Origin: an uncultured Christensenella sp.
Lineage (GTDB): Bacteria; Bacillota; Clostridia; Christensenellales; Borkfalkiaceae
Direction of reading: 5' to 3'
NCBI GenBank assembly: GCA_910587015.1
Contig: CAJUME010000012.1
Coordinates: 1 to 64,000, forward strand
DNA length: 64,000 nt
Of the stretch, positions 26,699 to 34,552 are shown one piece after another. The stretch's first letter is position 1, and every line of letters starts with the position of its first letter. Below the pieces are notes generated by a model. That model had not been told where the DNA came from. It saw nothing but the letters and a program-made list of their open reading frames with translations, and did not search any database. Both the position numbers and the translations under genes were made by a program.

Positions 26699-27073
26699 TT
26701 ATTCGTATTCATCGTAGCTTCTTCTCGGCTGAGGCGGGCGCGGCGGCGGATTACCGCCATTCCACGGCGGACAGCTGTCGGGCGGGCAGAAATTCGGCGG
26801 ACAAGCCCCCTCTCCGCGCGGCAGGCGCGGCTCCGGCTTGCCCTCTTTACCAAGCTTTACAAGCACCGCGTCCTGTCCTATTTTTGTCACTGCGGAAACG
26901 GGTATAAACATTTCCTGTCGGGAAAAGCGGAAGCCCTTACAGCCCGTCACGGTAAAGCCGCAGACGTTGTTTTCCGGAAAGGTAAAGGTTATATCGCACA
27001 CTCTGCCGAGGTTTTTGCCGTCTGTTAAATTTATTACGTCCTTTTTTTTAAGGTCTGAAAAGGTCTGTTCCAT
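26699..27073 (-). CDS. YlmC/YmxH-family PRC-barrel protein with a Cys-Pro-rich tail
   Basis: A 124-residue protein. The first ~80 residues form a PRC-barrel of the YlmC/YmxH sporulation type: SDLKKKDVINLTDGKNLGRVCDI, then FRFSRQEMFIPVSAVTKIGQDAVLV. The rest is a low-complexity tail with CPPNFC, CPPDSC and CPPW units and Pro/Arg-rich ends, which is not part of the usual domain. ATG 27073 is chosen because the domain starts there; a long hairpin lies just upstream. Its exact role is unknown; relatives are expressed in sporulation. Confidence 0.75.
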   Translation of the reverse strand: MEQTFSDLKKKDVINLTDGKNLGRVCDITFTFPENNVCGFTVTGCKGFRFSRQEMFIPVSAVTKIGQDAVLVKLGKEGKPEPRLPRGEGACPPNFCPPDSCPPWNGGNPPPRPPQPRRSYDEYE

Positions 27074-27086
27074 ATATTTAATAAAT

Positions 27087-27123
27087 ATATGCGGCGGGCA
27101 ACGCAAAGTTGCCCGCCGCATAT
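27087..27123 (-). terminator. Hairpin between CvpA-like and YlmC-like genes
   Basis: A 16-bp stem (27087-27102 with 27108-27123) with a GCAAA loop, followed on the minus strand by an AT-rich run. It probably ends the CvpA-like transcript, though it could also shape the leader of the YlmC-like gene, which starts 14 bases on. Confidence 0.7.
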
Positions 27124-27142
27124 AAAATTTATACGTTAAAGC

Positions 27143-27766
27143 TTAAATTATTCCGTTTACCGCAAGCGCCGCCGAAGGCAGAAAATCCTGCATGCTCTGC
27201 GGGAAGTACTTGGAAATATAATCGGCTATGCCGGAAATAGGGTTGTTGCGGTAAAGCGCGCCGACAAAGCCGCTGTCCTTGAAATACGCCTCCCACGAGG
27301 CCGCGGTATCCCCGCCTACCCATGCGACTATCCAAAGCACAAGCAAGCCGATAAAGAATATCATTGCAAACGCGAACGCCGCGCCGAGCAGTCTGTTCAC
27401 AACCTTTATGGGCTTTATGTCCGATTCCAGACCCTTTTGGATAAGCTTTACAAGCAGTACCCGCGCAATCTGCACCACAATGAACAAAACCACATAATAG
27501 ACAATTATTTCAAGATGTATTTTTGTCAGCAACGAATATCCGAAGCCGCCCTTATCCGACCAGAGCGCGGCGAATTTTGCAAGCATTTCCTGCACAAAAT
27601 GCAGCTGTAAAATGCCGCCGCCGATAAAATAGCATATGATAATTGAAATTATAACCCCGAAAACGCCGCTTGTGAAAAATTTGAGCCATTTCCCCAGCCC
27701 GAGCAACGCGCCAAGTCCAAGCGCAACAGCCAGCACGGCAATGGCTATCCAGTCAACCGTAACCAT
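27143..27766 (-). CDS. CvpA-like membrane protein
   Basis: A 207-residue protein with four to five hydrophobic segments (about 7-25, 35-55, 85-105, 125-150) and the CvpA-type layout. A hydrophilic loop, VKLIQKGLESDIKPIKVVNRLLGAA, sits between the third and fourth segments. CvpA proteins are tied to colicin V export and to envelope stress, but Gram-positive members have no settled role. AAGGAG stands before the ATG, and a good promoter lies at 27790-27818. Confidence 0.7.
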   Translation of the reverse strand: MVTVDWIAIAVLAVALGLGALLGLGKWLKFFTSGVFGVIISIIICYFIGGGILQLHFVQEMLAKFAALWSDKGGFGYSLLTKIHLEIIVYYVVLFIVVQIARVLLVKLIQKGLESDIKPIKVVNRLLGAAFAFAMIFFIGLLVLWIVAWVGGDTAASWEAYFKDSGFVGALYRNNPISGIADYISKYFPQSMQDFLPSAALAVNGII

Positions 27767-27789
27767 ATAATCCGCTCCTTTTTTCTTGT

Positions 27790-27818
27790 ATTATAGCAAT
27801 ATTGCCCCCGAAAGTAAA
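27790..27818 (-). promoter_or_regulatory. Promoter of the CvpA-like gene, extended -10
   Basis: Minus-strand -35 TTTACT (27818-27813), 17-base spacer, -10 TATAAT (27795-27790) preceded by TGC. Confidence 0.65.
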
Positions 27819-27865
27819 CCTGCTGTATAAAAAATTCCGCCGCCGCAACCGCTAATTGCCCTTTG

Positions 27866-28681
27866 TTACTTTTCCGCAAAAACAATCCCAGCCGCCGCGC
27901 GGCCGATATGCGTACCGATAACGGGGCAGATATTCAGCTTTTCGGTATATGGAATATTCAGCCGCGATATAAGCGCTTCGCTGTTTTTGTCATCGCCCGT
28001 ATAAATAAGATAAACGGGCTTTGTAAAGTCTATTTTATTCTTGTCGATAGTCTGCACAAGATAGCTCATTCCCTTGTTTATGCCGAACTGTTTGGAAATT
28101 ACCTCAACTCTGCCGTCCACCGCAAAGGTGATTACGGGCTTGATTTTAAGCATTGTTCCGATAAACGCCGCCGCGCCCGAAAGTCTGCCGCCCTTTTTAA
28201 GGTTTTCGAGAGTATCCAAAGCCGCGTAAATTTTCAGCTTGGGACGAAGCGCGTCCAGCATTTCCATAACGGCCTTTGCGCCCTTGTCTGCTATTTTAAG
28301 CGCTTCGAGGATAAATAATTTAAGCATAACCGTTGTGCAGTGCGTATCATATGCATAAACATTCTCATAACGCGCCGCAACAGACTTACAGCGTTCATAT
28401 GTGCCCGAAAGCACTGAAGCTATCGGCATAATCAGCACCTCGTCAGCCTCCTCCAAAGCCTCCTTTACGGCGCAGTCTATCTGCTCCTCGGTAAGCTGGG
28501 CGGTATGCGGAAAATCCTTCGAGGTAGCCATTTTCTGATAAAAGGCGTCGCAGTCGAGATTAATTCCGTCCTGAAATTCCTCGTTACCGAAAATTACCGT
28601 AAGCGGAATAACCTTTAGGTTTAATTTTTTTGCCTCTTCCTGAGAAATATTTGCCGACGAATCTGTTATTATTTTAAGCAT
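27866..28681 (-). CDS. DegV-family fatty-acid-binding protein
   Basis: A 271-residue protein of the DegV/FakB family, which binds a fatty acid and presents it to the kinase FakA. The N terminus KIITDSSANISQEEAKKL and the PHTAQLT segment near 55 match the family. GTYERCKSVA near 100 and the C-terminal GTHIGRAAAGIVFAEK are also typical. Length is normal. It lies 20 bases after the YcxB-like gene on the same strand and is probably cotranscribed. No fakA is in the window. Confidence 0.92.
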   Translation of the reverse strand: MLKIITDSSANISQEEAKKLNLKVIPLTVIFGNEEFQDGINLDCDAFYQKMATSKDFPHTAQLTEEQIDCAVKEALEEADEVLIMPIASVLSGTYERCKSVAARYENVYAYDTHCTTVMLKLFILEALKIADKGAKAVMEMLDALRPKLKIYAALDTLENLKKGGRLSGAAAFIGTMLKIKPVITFAVDGRVEVISKQFGINKGMSYLVQTIDKNKIDFTKPVYLIYTGDDKNSEALISRLNIPYTEKLNICPVIGTHIGRAAAGIVFAEK

Positions 28682-28700
28682 TCGGGTTCTCCTTCATATT

Positions 28701-29291
28701 TTATGCGCGCGGCTGCGATAAATCAACGCTTATTTGCAAATCCTCTGCGTTGGCAAGCCGTATTGTTTCCGCGCCCTCGGGCACGTCAAGCCGCAACAGC
28801 TTTTTTATTGTGTATATCTCCGTTTCTGAAAGCGTTGCCGTATCTATCGGCAAGGCCTGATTATTGTTTAAATATCTTATAAGTAGATATTGCCCTTTTT
28901 GAGTAGTCTTAATTCTGTTGTATTCCGTACGTCTGCCGGCAACCTCTTTACCGTTGTTTATTTCGCGTATAATAACGCAGTCGGAATAAAACTCGTATTC
29001 GTTTACAGAGCCAGCAAGCTTTTCCGCTTGTTTAAAGGTGGAACGAAAACTGAGCGTAAACACAATGCCTATACCAAGCGGCACCGCAAACACAAGCAAC
29101 GCATCGCACCACGCGGGCGTGTACTCGTAAAGCGTTTCCCACACCGTTGCCAGAATTATATAGGCAAGCACGCCGATTGCGCCGACGATAAGCGCAACAA
29201 CCGAGCACACAAAAAGCTTTTGAAATAAAGCCTTCTGCACCCTTTTAAAGTCGGAAAATTCGGTTTTGATGGTATTGTTTTCCGTAATCAT
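28701..29291 (-). CDS. YcxB-like two-segment membrane protein
   Basis: A 196-residue protein with two close hydrophobic segments (about 27-50 and 62-82). A C-terminal soluble part follows, with EYEFYSDCVIIREINNGKEV and YNRIKTTQKGQYLLIRYLNN. This layout resembles YcxB-like and bacterial PH-domain proteins. No function can be assigned. GGAG stands 8 bases before the ATG. Confidence 0.6.
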   Translation of the reverse strand: MITENNTIKTEFSDFKRVQKALFQKLFVCSVVALIVGAIGVLAYIILATVWETLYEYTPAWCDALLVFAVPLGIGIVFTLSFRSTFKQAEKLAGSVNEYEFYSDCVIIREINNGKEVAGRRTEYNRIKTTQKGQYLLIRYLNNNQALPIDTATLSETEIYTIKKLLRLDVPEGAETIRLANAEDLQISVDLSQPRA

Positions 29292-29367
29292 ACGATACGC
29301 TCCGCCTTTACGTCAAAAGACAAAAAAGCGTTTGCCCTTACTAATCATTTTTGACTTCTTTGTCTAT

Positions 29368-29396
29368 ATTCTAACATTAATTTTCCGATTTGTATA
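29368..29396 (-). promoter_or_regulatory. Promoter of the YcxB-like/degV operon
   Basis: Minus-strand -35 TATACA (29396-29391), 17-base spacer, -10 TAGAAT (29373-29368) preceded by TGT. This leaves a leader of about 70 bases. Confidence 0.5.
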
Positions 29397-29426
29397 CGAA
29401 TTTGACCCGTGCAACCGCAGTAAAAG

Positions 29427-29455
29427 TTGACAATTTGCATAAATTAAACTAAAAT
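29427..29455 (+). promoter_or_regulatory. tRNA-Leu promoter
   Basis: Consensus -35 TTGACA (29427-29432), 17-base spacer, -10 TAAAAT (29450-29455). The mature tRNA begins 25 bases after the -10. Confidence 0.8.
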
Positions 29456-29479
29456 AAACCGGTAAATGCATAATAACGT

Positions 29480-29562
29480 GCTGACATGGCGGAATTGGCA
29501 GACGCGCGGGACTTAGAATCCCGTCCGCAAGGGTGCAGGTTCAAGTCCTGTTGTCAGCACCA
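29480..29562 (+). tRNA. tRNA-Leu (anticodon UAG)
   Basis: An 83-base class II tRNA with the CCA end encoded. The acceptor arm GCTGACA pairs with TGTCAGC. The anticodon arm CGGGA-CTTAGAA-TCCCG gives anticodon TAG, which reads CUA/CUN leucine codons. A long variable arm (TCCGCAAGGG) and the T-arm GCAGG-TTCAAGT-CCTGT are present. Confidence 0.97.
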
Positions 29563-29603
29563 AAAAAAGGACAAGCGGTTTACAGTAATTCCCATAGGGA
29601 ATT
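29562..29603 (+). repeat. Left inverted repeat of the tRNA-Leu-adjacent cassette
   Basis: Begins at the tRNA CCA end with AAAAAAAGGACA and ends with the palindrome AATTCCCATAGGGAATT (29587-29603). The same outer and inner blocks recur in inverse orientation at 30361-30401, with a diverged middle. Together they bracket one gene. Confidence 0.65.
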
Positions 29604-29619
29604 TTAGGCAAGCCGCAGG

Positions 29620-29660
29620 CAATAGAAAAGGTATGGCATAAAGCCATACCTTTTCTATTG
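29620..29660 (+). terminator. Terminator downstream of tRNA-Leu
   Basis: A perfect 18-bp stem (29620-29637 with 29643-29660), ATAAA loop, then TATTTT on the plus strand. Confidence 0.8.
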
Positions 29661-29742
29661 TATTTTAAGCGTGGACGAACTTGGCTACTCGTAGCCTAGT
29701 GAGATATAGATATGTTTTATATAGCACGCAAAATTCAATCGG

Positions 29743-29771
29743 TTGCGCTCTTCTATTTTTCGTGATATAAT
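29743..29771 (+). promoter_or_regulatory. Promoter of the cassette gene, extended -10
   Basis: -35 TTGCGC (29743-29748), 17-base spacer, perfect -10 TATAAT (29766-29771) preceded by TGA. An imperfect hairpin (29680-29699) lies upstream, between the tRNA terminator and this promoter. Confidence 0.75.
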
Positions 29772-29803
29772 GATTGTACGATAAACAGTAATTTAGTGGC
29801 AAT

Positions 29804-30244
29804 ATGAGTTGGTTTAATTACTACGGACTGATTGCGGTTGCAATTATCTTAATACCGAATTTAATCATCGCAATAGTTGACAAAGGTTCTTTTGCAAACA
29901 GATATAACAATAAAGCAATCATTGCGTTAGAGCAAATCGGGCGTTACGGTTGTATGTTGTTTATGGTTTTTAACGTTCCGTACACCTATTTCAATTTTTG
30001 GTTTGATAGTGGTTTAATAGCGTATTTGATTGTAAACGGAACGTTGCTTGCTTTGTACATATTAGGTTGGATAATATTCCGCAACGGGCAGAGTGCTACA
30101 ATAATGCTGTGGCTTTCCATAGTGCCCACACTACTATTCCTATTCAGTGGAATTATGCTTTTATCTATTCCGCTTATAATCTTTTCTATAATTTTTGGAA
30201 TAGGACATATAACTATCAGCTACAAAAATAGACAATCAAGATAA
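29804..30244 (+). CDS. Small four-segment membrane protein in an inverted-repeat cassette
   Basis: A 146-residue, very hydrophobic protein with about four membrane segments (about 8-25, 48-68, 72-92, 100-130) and a short basic tail (KNRQSR). I recognise no family. The gene is more AT-rich than the chromosome around it and has its own promoter and terminator. It is the only gene between the inverted repeats at 29562-29603 and 30361-30401, so it looks like cargo of a small mobile or once-mobile unit next to a tRNA. The ribosome site is weak (AGTGG). Confidence 0.7.
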   Translation: MSWFNYYGLIAVAIILIPNLIIAIVDKGSFANRYNNKAIIALEQIGRYGCMLFMVFNVPYTYFNFWFDSGLIAYLIVNGTLLALYILGWIIFRNGQSATIMLWLSIVPTLLFLFSGIMLLSIPLIIFSIIFGIGHITISYKNRQSR

Positions 30245-30284
30245 ATTTCAATTTAGCTTACTTTGTCGGCATAATTATGTATAG

Positions 30285-30320
30285 AAAAACACTCTCGGAG
30301 ATTTGTCCGAGAGTGTTTTT
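30285..30320 (+). terminator. Terminator of the cassette gene
   Basis: A perfect 15-bp stem (30285-30299 with 30306-30320), GATTTG loop, closing in TTTTT on the plus strand. Confidence 0.88.
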
Positions 30321-30360
30321 CTCATCGCTTGAAAGCACAACTCTTAAAAATTTAGTTTTT

Positions 30361-30401
30361 AATTCCCTATGGGAATTGCGCTTTATACGCTGTCCTTTTT
30401 T
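30361..30401 (-). repeat. Right inverted repeat of the tRNA-Leu-adjacent cassette
   Basis: Read on the minus strand it begins AAAAAAGGACA-GCG and ends AATTCCCATAGGGAATT, the inverse counterpart of 29562-29603. It lies 10 bases past the rhaD stop and may also help end that transcript. Confidence 0.65.
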
Positions 30402-30410
30402 ATTGTCACG

Positions 30411-31325
30411 TTATTTCAAATTTAAAAAGTCCTTGCGGTAATTGCACTTAAACAGCTCTGCAAGCTCCTGCATTTGCTCGTCCTTAATGCTGTTTATGCG
30501 GGGGAGGTGCGCGGTAAGCATATAAATCTGCGCCGCCTTTTCCACAGTTTCGATTAAACCGAAGGCCTCGTCCATAGTCTTGCCTGCGCCGTAAATACCG
30601 TGCATTGCCCAGATTACAAGACGGAACTCCTCCATTTTCTTCGCCGTGGCAACGCCTATGCTGTCGGTGCCGCAAAGCATCCACGGCAAAATGCCGACGC
30701 CATCGGGGAATACCGCTATGCACTCCGTACACATCTCCCAAAGCGTGTGCGTCAGCTTCCTTTCGTCCAGCTCGTGCACATAATTCATTGCAAGCGTATG
30801 CGTTGGATGCGAGTGCATTACCACTCTGTTTTCGGGGTCGATTTTAAGCCGCGCCATATGGCACATAAGATGTGCGGGCAACTCGCTTGTCGTTCTGCCG
30901 CCGTCCTTATAGCCCCATAAAAGCTCTGCGCCGTTTTTAGATATGCGGACAATGCCGAGGTTTGCTTCGGGGTCGTCCTCTACGTTTTTGAAGTACTTGC
31001 CCGTACCCGTTACGATGAATATTTTACCGATTAATGGCGTTACGTTGAAGTCCACCGCATTCACGCCCGCAAGCGGCATGGTGCGTAGCACCTTATTCAA
31101 ATCAAGATACTCAGCCACTTCGTTTTCGTTTAACAGATAGCTGATATTACCGCCGTTGCGCTCGTCCCAGCCCAGACGGTACATATTTGCAGTGGTCTTG
31201 CACATTTCTTTAACGAACGGCGCGCTCTTTATGTCCTTAAGCGCCCTCTGCAAGTCCTTGCCCGCCTTCTTTAAACCGTCTTCCGTATCCCTCAATACTC
31301 CCTTTATATCGTCCATAAAGCCCAT
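30411..31325 (-). CDS. rhaD: Rhamnulose-1-phosphate aldolase
   Basis: Zinc aldolase that splits rhamnulose-1-phosphate into dihydroxyacetone phosphate and L-lactaldehyde. The 304 residues are about 30 longer than the E. coli enzyme because of a charged helical N-terminal extension (about 4-35). Visible parts are RNGGNIS near 56, the catalytic Glu in TTSELPAH near 148, zinc ligands in HSHPTH at 171-176, and the later WAMHGI. ATG 31325 is preceded by AGGAGAG and shares one base with the rhaA stop (TAATG). It is the last gene of the eight-gene rhamnose operon. Confidence 0.95.
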   Translation of the reverse strand: MGFMDDIKGVLRDTEDGLKKAGKDLQRALKDIKSAPFVKEMCKTTANMYRLGWDERNGGNISYLLNENEVAEYLDLNKVLRTMPLAGVNAVDFNVTPLIGKIFIVTGTGKYFKNVEDDPEANLGIVRISKNGAELLWGYKDGGRTTSELPAHLMCHMARLKIDPENRVVMHSHPTHTLAMNYVHELDERKLTHTLWEMCTECIAVFPDGVGILPWMLCGTDSIGVATAKKMEEFRLVIWAMHGIYGAGKTMDEAFGLIETVEKAAQIYMLTAHLPRINSIKDEQMQELAELFKCNYRKDFLNLK

Positions 31326-32554
31326 TATACTCTCTCCTTTAATATCTTGTTTTCGTATTCTCTGATTTCGGTCAGATATTCTTCGGTAAGGCTTTCGCGC
31401 TTTAAATACTCCTTCCATACCGCGCCGAAGGGCAGAGTTTTATATTCCTCCTGCTTGACCATAAGCGCGGTAAAGTCCGCCTTATCCTGCAATTCTTTAA
31501 GCTCGGAATGGTTTATAAGCAAGGCATATAAAAGCGCCTTTTGCATTGCTCTTTGCCCCGTCACCCATGCGGATAGACGGTTTATGCTCGCATCGAAATA
31601 ATCGAGGGCAATTTTCACCTTGTCGGTTGCGTTGTTGCGGACGATTTCCTTTGCTATCTCTTTAAGCTCGTCCTCCAACAGCACAACGTGGTCGCTGTCC
31701 CAGCGGACGCCGCGCGTAACGTGCAGTGCAAGCGTATCGTAAAACGCCAACAGCGCGGGTATTTTGTCGGAAACGTATTCCAGCGGGTGATAGTGTCCGT
31801 TATCCAACAGACAGCAGATATTGTTTTTTGCCGCATAGTTCTGATAGAACTCGTTACTGCCCACGGTGTAGCTTTCAACGCCTATGCCGAACACCTTGCT
31901 TTCCACCGCGACAATTACCTTGCGTCTGTCATAACCGCACGCAAGAATTTTGTCAAGACTGTCCTTTAAGCGCAGTCTGGGCGTTAATCTGTCCGCGGGC
32001 AAGTCCTTAAAGCCGTCCGGTATCCAGATATTGAAGGTGCACGGATTGTTGAACTCGTTGGCAAAATACTCCGCGATACGCAAGCAAGCAATGCAGTGGC
32101 TTATCCAGAATTTACGGATATTTTCGTCGGGTGAGGAAAGCGTTAAACCGTCCTTAACGTTTTTATGAGAGAACATCGTCGGATTAAAGTCTATGCCCTG
32201 CAACCCGATTGCCTTTGCAAATTTAACCCATTCGGCAAAGTGCTTCGGTTCGTATTTGTCGCGGTCGACGTCCGCGCCTGCCGCATAGCTTGCATGTAAG
32301 TTCAACCGCTTTTTTCCGCCCATAAGCGAAAACGCTTTATTTATATCCGCTTTTAATTCTTCAAAATTTCTCGCTCTGCCCGCATAGTTGCCCGTGGTCT
32401 GTATTCCTCCGCTTGCCGCCCCGCCGCCGTCAAAGCCGACAACGTCGTCGCCCTGCCAGCAATGAATTGACACGGATATATCCTTGAGCTTTGCTATAGC
32501 CGCCTCGGTATCCACGCCGTAAACCGCATACTCCCGCCTTGCGCTGTTATACAT
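31325..32554 (-). CDS. rhaA: L-rhamnose isomerase
   Basis: Converts L-rhamnose to L-rhamnulose, using Mn or Zn in the cytoplasm. The 409-residue TIM-barrel protein carries the family N terminus DISVSIHCWQGDDVVGFD, LNLHASYA near 100, KAIGLQGIDFNPTMFSH near 135, and CCLLDNGHYHP near 245. LGW-type features typical of plain xylose isomerases are absent. It overlaps rhaB by 8 bases upstream and touches rhaD downstream. Confidence 0.96.
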   Translation of the reverse strand: MYNSARREYAVYGVDTEAAIAKLKDISVSIHCWQGDDVVGFDGGGAASGGIQTTGNYAGRARNFEELKADINKAFSLMGGKKRLNLHASYAAGADVDRDKYEPKHFAEWVKFAKAIGLQGIDFNPTMFSHKNVKDGLTLSSPDENIRKFWISHCIACLRIAEYFANEFNNPCTFNIWIPDGFKDLPADRLTPRLRLKDSLDKILACGYDRRKVIVAVESKVFGIGVESYTVGSNEFYQNYAAKNNICCLLDNGHYHPLEYVSDKIPALLAFYDTLALHVTRGVRWDSDHVVLLEDELKEIAKEIVRNNATDKVKIALDYFDASINRLSAWVTGQRAMQKALLYALLINHSELKELQDKADFTALMVKQEEYKTLPFGAVWKEYLKRESLTEEYLTEIREYENKILKERV

Positions 32555-33866
32555 TTTTTTCTCCTGTTTTTATTAATTGCTTAAGATTGCCCAACGCGCT
32601 TGCCTCTATCGGCAACGCTATCACCTTTACCTTACATATCTCCTCTGTCAAGCGGTTTAAAAAGCTGTTTTTTGCGCCGCCGCCGACTATATAAAGCTTA
32701 TCGAACCTTATGCCCGTGTTCGCCGTTAATTCGTCAAGCGCAGCTTTGTAGCTGTGTGCAAGGCTTAAATAGGCGCATCTGAAATAGTCGCCTATGCCCT
32801 GCGGTTTTGCTTTAAGCGCATTGTCGAATGCCTTCTTCATGCTTTCGGGCGCAAGAAATGCGCCGTCGTTTACGTCCGCATATTCATTAAAATTACTTTT
32901 TTCCGCCTCTCTGACAATTTCGGGGAAAGGCTTATCGGGACAAAGCTCGTCACGTAGACGGTTTACAACCCACATTCCCATTATATTCTTTTGATAGCGG
33001 TAATAGCCGATGCCGCCCTCGTTCGAGTAGTTGGCCTTGCGGCTGTTTTCGTCCGTTATCGCCGCGGGAACCTTAATCCCGAGCAACGACCATGTACCGC
33101 TGGATATGTACGGACTGTTATCCGTAAAGGGTATGCCCTCGACCGCGCTTGCCGTATCGTGCGTGGCGGGCAAAACTACCGTTGCGGTATAGCCTACTTC
33201 TTTTTGTATCTCTTTTTTAAGCTCGCCGACAACCGTTCGAGGGTGTGACAGTCCGCCGAATAATTTCCGGTTATACCCTAATAAATCAAGGATATGCCCG
33301 TCCCAATTATGTGTTTGCGCGTTTACAAGCCCCGTGCTTGTGGCATTGGTGTATTCTTGTTTTTTTACGCCCGTCAAAAGAAAATTTAAGTAATCGGGCA
33401 GCATTAAAAAGCTTTCCGCCTTATCCAGCCTTCCGCTTATTTTATCCGCATACAGCTGATATATTGTATTGAAGGGCTGGCGCTGTATTCCCGTCCTTTT
33501 ATACAGCTCGTCAAAGGATATTATGCAGTGTACGCCGTCAATCGCCCTTTCCGTGCGGCTGTCGCGGTAGGCATAGATATCGCCTGTCGGCTTATCCTCC
33601 TTGTCCAAAAGCGCATAGTCCACAGCCCAGGTGTCTATGCCTATATATTTTGGCGTATACCCCATAATATGCGCCGCTTTAAGCCCGTTTACCACCTCTT
33701 TAAACAGTCGGTTAACGTCCCATACAAGACTGCCGTTGCGGCTTTGCACTCCGTTTTTAAAGCGGTACACCTCTTCGGTTTCAATTTCCCCGTCATTCAG
33801 CCGGCCGACTATATGCCGCCCGCTCGAAGCCCCGATATCAATCGCCAGATAGCAGTCCACCGTCAA
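32547..33866 (-). CDS. rhaB: Rhamnulokinase
   Basis: Phosphorylates L-rhamnulose at O1 with ATP. This 439-residue FGGY-type sugar kinase has LAIDIGASSGRHIVG at 7-21, GIDTWAVDYALLD near 75 (the catalytic Asp is in this segment), PATHDTASAV near 230, and the adenosine loop LYIVGGGAKNSFLNRL near 395. It overlaps the SGNH gene upstream by 4 bases and rhaA downstream by 8, so translation of the block is coupled. Confidence 0.96.
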   Translation of the reverse strand: MTVDCYLAIDIGASSGRHIVGRLNDGEIETEEVYRFKNGVQSRNGSLVWDVNRLFKEVVNGLKAAHIMGYTPKYIGIDTWAVDYALLDKEDKPTGDIYAYRDSRTERAIDGVHCIISFDELYKRTGIQRQPFNTIYQLYADKISGRLDKAESFLMLPDYLNFLLTGVKKQEYTNATSTGLVNAQTHNWDGHILDLLGYNRKLFGGLSHPRTVVGELKKEIQKEVGYTATVVLPATHDTASAVEGIPFTDNSPYISSGTWSLLGIKVPAAITDENSRKANYSNEGGIGYYRYQKNIMGMWVVNRLRDELCPDKPFPEIVREAEKSNFNEYADVNDGAFLAPESMKKAFDNALKAKPQGIGDYFRCAYLSLAHSYKAALDELTANTGIRFDKLYIVGGGAKNSFLNRLTEEICKVKVIALPIEASALGNLKQLIKTGEKNV

Positions 33867-34552
33867 ACGCCTCCGTTACGCTTTAACGCGCAAAAAATTC
33901 TTTGTGCGATTGCCGCCATGCCGTTATCGTTTGGGTGGGAAGCAACCCCCGCATGACTGAATTTGCCCGTTGCCTTCATTTTGTCGTTGCTACCCAAATC
34001 GTGCAGCTGCGCAAGCATATAGCCGTTTTCTTCGGCAAAGCTTTTTACAAAGCTGTCAAAGGGGGAATATTCCCAAAACAAATCGGTAAGCACCACGCGC
34101 GCCCCGCCGGCGGCAAAGTGCTTTACCATTTTGGAATACTTCGGTACAAATTCTTCAAGCCGTGCGTCAAGCTGTGCATTTTCGCCGAGCCTTACTATAA
34201 TCAAATCCGCATTGAAGGCGCGCGCCGCGGCGTAACGCGTTTCAAGCATAGACATATCGCCCAAGCGCTCCCATTCGCTTAAATTCGCAAGGCAACAAAA
34301 AGCGCGCCTGCCCTCCGCTTCGAGCATACTTACAAGGCGGTGAACGTAGTCGTTCTGTTTACTGCTTGCCGCCATACCCCAGTCCCCGTACCAGCCCAAG
34401 CTTTCCGCTCTGCCGTGACGGGTTATCGAATTGCCCAAAAACAGAATTTTTAAGTCAGCGTCCTCTTTCAGCGTAAAAGAAACACAGTCGCTGTCCTCTA
34501 TCTGTCCCTCGGCGGGAACATCGTTGTTGATTAAATCCTTTGATATTTTCAT
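33863..34552 (-). CDS. SGNH/GDSL-family hydrolase in the rhamnose operon
   Basis: A 229-residue predicted esterase or deacetylase. Block I is ILFLGNSITRHG with the candidate nucleophile Ser42; RLGENAQLD supplies a block III-like Asn, and the end has SHAGVASHPND with His206 in the block V position. The Asp normally three residues before that His is Val here, which is unusual. It shows no signal peptide, so it would act in the cytoplasm, for example on acetylated sugars brought in by the transporter. Four-base overlaps on both sides place it firmly in the operon. Confidence 0.8.
   Translation of the reverse strand: MKISKDLINNDVPAEGQIEDSDCVSFTLKEDADLKILFLGNSITRHGRAESLGWYGDWGMAASSKQNDYVHRLVSMLEAEGRRAFCCLANLSEWERLGDMSMLETRYAAARAFNADLIIVRLGENAQLDARLEEFVPKYSKMVKHFAAGGARVVLTDLFWEYSPFDSFVKSFAEENGYMLAQLHDLGSNDKMKATGKFSHAGVASHPNDNGMAAIAQRIFCALKRNGGV

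Noticed and set aside
29563..29803. A CRISPR-like or att-type repeat after the tRNA
   Set aside because: There is only one copy on each side of the cassette, in inverse orientation, and no repeat of the tRNA 3' end; it fits terminal inverted repeats, not an integrase attachment site or CRISPR array.
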